Assembly: GCF_013141715.1 (NCBI RefSeq)
Contig: NZ_WHOA01000125.1
Coordinates: 62,001 to 126,000 of the forward strand
Reading direction: 5' to 3'
DNA: 64,000 nt
From: Paenibacillus phytorum
GTDB taxonomy: Bacteria > Bacillota > Bacilli > Paenibacillales > NBRC-103111
This document shows positions 62,667-64,000 of this stretch, piece after piece; position 1 is the first letter of the stretch, and every line of letters starts with the position of its first letter. A program made the translations under genes and the position numbers. The notes below the pieces were generated by a model. The model saw only the letters and a program-made list of their open reading frames with translations, had not been told where the DNA came from and did not search any database.

Positions 62667-64000
62667 GTGGGTAGTTCAATATTAGAGCATTTTCGTAGTT
62701 ATAGTTGGCTGAAACGCACTTTTCTCGTTATAGCTGTTTGTACTTTTCTGAGTTCAAGCTTCTTATTTCTAACCCCACCTGGGGCATATATTCGCGAGTA
62801 TTTGGCTAAAACGGTTATTACGACGCAGCATCGTGACTGGGCTTGGATTTTCGTTGGCGCTGAGCGTAGAGATCAGATGGTTCTCGAAATGCAAAATTTG
62901 ACCGAAATCAACTCTGTTGAAAAACAAGATTTGCGGGCGGTTCAATTCAATAAAAATCGTTCTACGGAAAGTCTTGTGAAAGTCGAAGATATTTCTGGTC
63001 AGTTTTGGAAGGGCAAGAAAATGTTTGTCTATGACCCACGAACGATTCGTGTCGTTGTCCCCGCAAAGCAAGGTGAAGGGGAAAGAATTACCTCCATGGT
63101 AGAGCGTACTGGAGCTGTCGCCGGCGTAAACGGCGGAGGTTTCAACGATCCAGACGGACTTGGAAACGGATTTGCGCCAATTGGTGCTATTATGTCCGGC
63201 GGAGAAATTCTTTATACAGACCAAGAAGGCAGCGTTCCTCAACACATCGTTGGATTCACAAAAGAAGGCACGCTCATTATCGGCAAGTATACGATTGACG
63301 AGCTGCTTAAACTTGGTGTCACTGACGCCGTATCCTTCTATCCGCGTGTTATTGCTAACGGAAAACCGCTCATTACTAGCGGAGACGGAGGCTGGGGACG
63401 CGCACCTCGTACAGCTGTGGGACAAAAAGCCGACGGAACGGTTATCTTCATTGTGATCGACGGCCGTCAAACGCACAGTGTAGGCGCGACCCTCAAAGAA
63501 GTACAGGATATGTTTCTCGCAGATGGCGTCATTAATGCTGGCTTCTTAGATGGCGGAGCTTCCTCCGAGATGGTATACAATGATGAGTTGATTACGAAGC
63601 CCTCAAGTCGTTATGGGGAGCGTCGCTTACCTTCTGCTTTCCTAGTTTTTGACCATCCTGACCAAGTAAAGGTGAAGAATGTTTGGGAAGGACTTAAAAC
63701 AATCGATCCAGGTGGTGCTTATGACCACCCTGAATTCTTGAAAGAACAAGCGAATAAAAAAGCGAACCCGCCTAAAGCAACAGCTACACCGAAATCAACA
63801 ACGTCAACCAAGCCTGAAACCAGCAGTGAAGCAGGTAAGAATGGCACATCTAATCCTCCTTCAGGATCAGATAATGGTGCTGTCAAACCAAGTCCGACAG
63901 TGAAGCCTGAAACTTCACCTACACCTTCTACGAAGCCAAGTCCTTCTCCAAGTCCTTCTCCGAGTACAGGCTCTGGAACAGGTACAGGCAATGGTGGTAA
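62667..64000 (+). CDS. Phosphodiester glycosidase family protein, 3' end missing
   Basis: An open frame of 444 codons running off the window. An N-terminal TM or signal anchor (about 15-38) is followed by a NAGPA-type phosphodiester glycosidase domain: GAVAGVNGGGFNDPDG (about 149-164), APRTAVGQKADGTVIFIVIDGRQ and FLDGGASSEMVYN (about 290-302). The C-terminal part is a Pro/Ser/Thr-rich wall-spanning tail. The family removes sugar phosphodiester caps; the substrate here is probably an exopolysaccharide or wall polymer. GTG follows AGGAGAGG by 7 bases. Confidence 0.88.
   Translation, partial: MGSSILEHFRSYSWLKRTFLVIAVCTFLSSSFLFLTPPGAYIREYLAKTVITTQHRDWAWIFVGAERRDQMVLEMQNLTEINSVEKQDLRAVQFNKNRSTESLVKVEDISGQFWKGKKMFVYDPRTIRVVVPAKQGEGERITSMVERTGAVAGVNGGGFNDPDGLGNGFAPIGAIMSGGEILYTDQEGSVPQHIVGFTKEGTLIIGKYTIDELLKLGVTDAVSFYPRVIANGKPLITSGDGGWGRAPRTAVGQKADGTVIFIVIDGRQTHSVGATLKEVQDMFLADGVINAGFLDGGASSEMVYNDELITKPSSRYGERRLPSAFLVFDHPDQVKVKNVWEGLKTIDPGGAYDHPEFLKEQANKKANPPKATATPKSTTSTKPETSSEAGKNGTSNPPSGSDNGAVKPSPTVKPETSPTPSTKPSPSPSPSPSTGSGTGTGNGG

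Noticed and set aside
62769..63476. 235-residue minus-strand ORF opposite the right-edge gene
   Set aside because: The plus frame matches a phosphodiester glycosidase throughout; the reverse frame shows no motif and no SD.

Overview
The window looks like a chromosomal segment of a spore-forming Firmicute, most likely Paenibacillus or a close relative. The evidence is the gene content (spoVB, bofC, safA-like, spo0B, spoIVFA/FB, spoIIB, spoVID, SpoIID-like), class-typical markers (RodA next to MinCD, TIGR04086/YrzE, DUF4321, an SLH-domain amidase), strong AGGAGG ribosome binding sites, T-box leaders and a moderate GC content. Gene order follows the Bacillus subtilis recJ-secDF-spoVB-yajC-tgt-queA-ruvBA-bofC-safA-pheA-obg-spo0B-rpmA-rplU-spoIVF-min-mre-radC-maf-spoIIB-folC-valS-spoVID block, here lying mostly on the minus strand. 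No tRNA, rRNA, insertion sequence, prophage or CRISPR array was seen.

Layout. 1-380: T-box leader of an aminoacyl-tRNA synthetase gene beyond the left edge (hisS or aspS by synteny). 380-4000: a small accessory patch (HxlR regulator with a divergent DoxX gene, a very acidic small protein, a membrane-anchored FAD oxidoreductase). 4000-7150: sORF, dtd, relA. 7150-13840: apt, recJ, a cation diffusion facilitator, secF, secD, comN. 14000-19130: spoVB, DUF421 protein, an ArsB/NhaD-type transporter, YrzE-like protein, PAP2 phosphatase. 19170-27600: yajC, tgt, queA, SpoIID-like protein, ruvB, ruvA, ruvC, bofC. 27700-34830: a small membrane protein, sigW-like sigma factor, safA-like coat protein, pheA, thrB, hom, pheB, Nudix hydrolase. 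34880-43770: NlpC/P60 peptidase, TrpD-like protein, obg, spo0B, rpmA, prp, rplU, RNase E/G, spoIVFB, spoIVFA. 43870-49790: rodA, minD, minC, mreD, mreC, mreB, radC (cell shape and septum placement). 49890-62500: Rrf2 regulator, maf, DUF4321, SLH amidase, spoIIB, murC, folC, valS with T-box, spoVID, RluA pseudouridine synthase and a 37-residue membrane sORF. 62660-64000: a phosphodiester glycosidase gene cut by the right edge.

Functional themes are envelope growth and division, sporulation, protein export, tRNA modification, Holliday-junction repair, and aspartate-family/aromatic amino acid synthesis. Several genes form coupled units, with ATGA overlaps at recJ/apt, ruvC/ruvA, thrB/pheA and the 37-aa ORF/RluA, and an 8-base overlap at spoIVFA/spoIVFB.

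The least explained signal is three families of short interspersed hairpin repeats. Family A is a double hairpin with a GCTTACGAAG block that repeatedly lies directly against the Shine-Dalgarno of a gene (recJ, ruvB, safA-like, and the sigW leader). Family B has GGAGAGACTTTG and CAAAGATCCC arms and lies in the sigW and obg leaders. Family C is a TTGTTG/CAACAA palindrome in loose arrays with a period near 55 bp. One family A copy appears to be split by a 92-bp insertion. Other second-look items are a dual-promoter operator between hxlR and doxX, a helically phased ATTTTC array, and palindromes sitting on the relA, rrf2 and pheB promoters.
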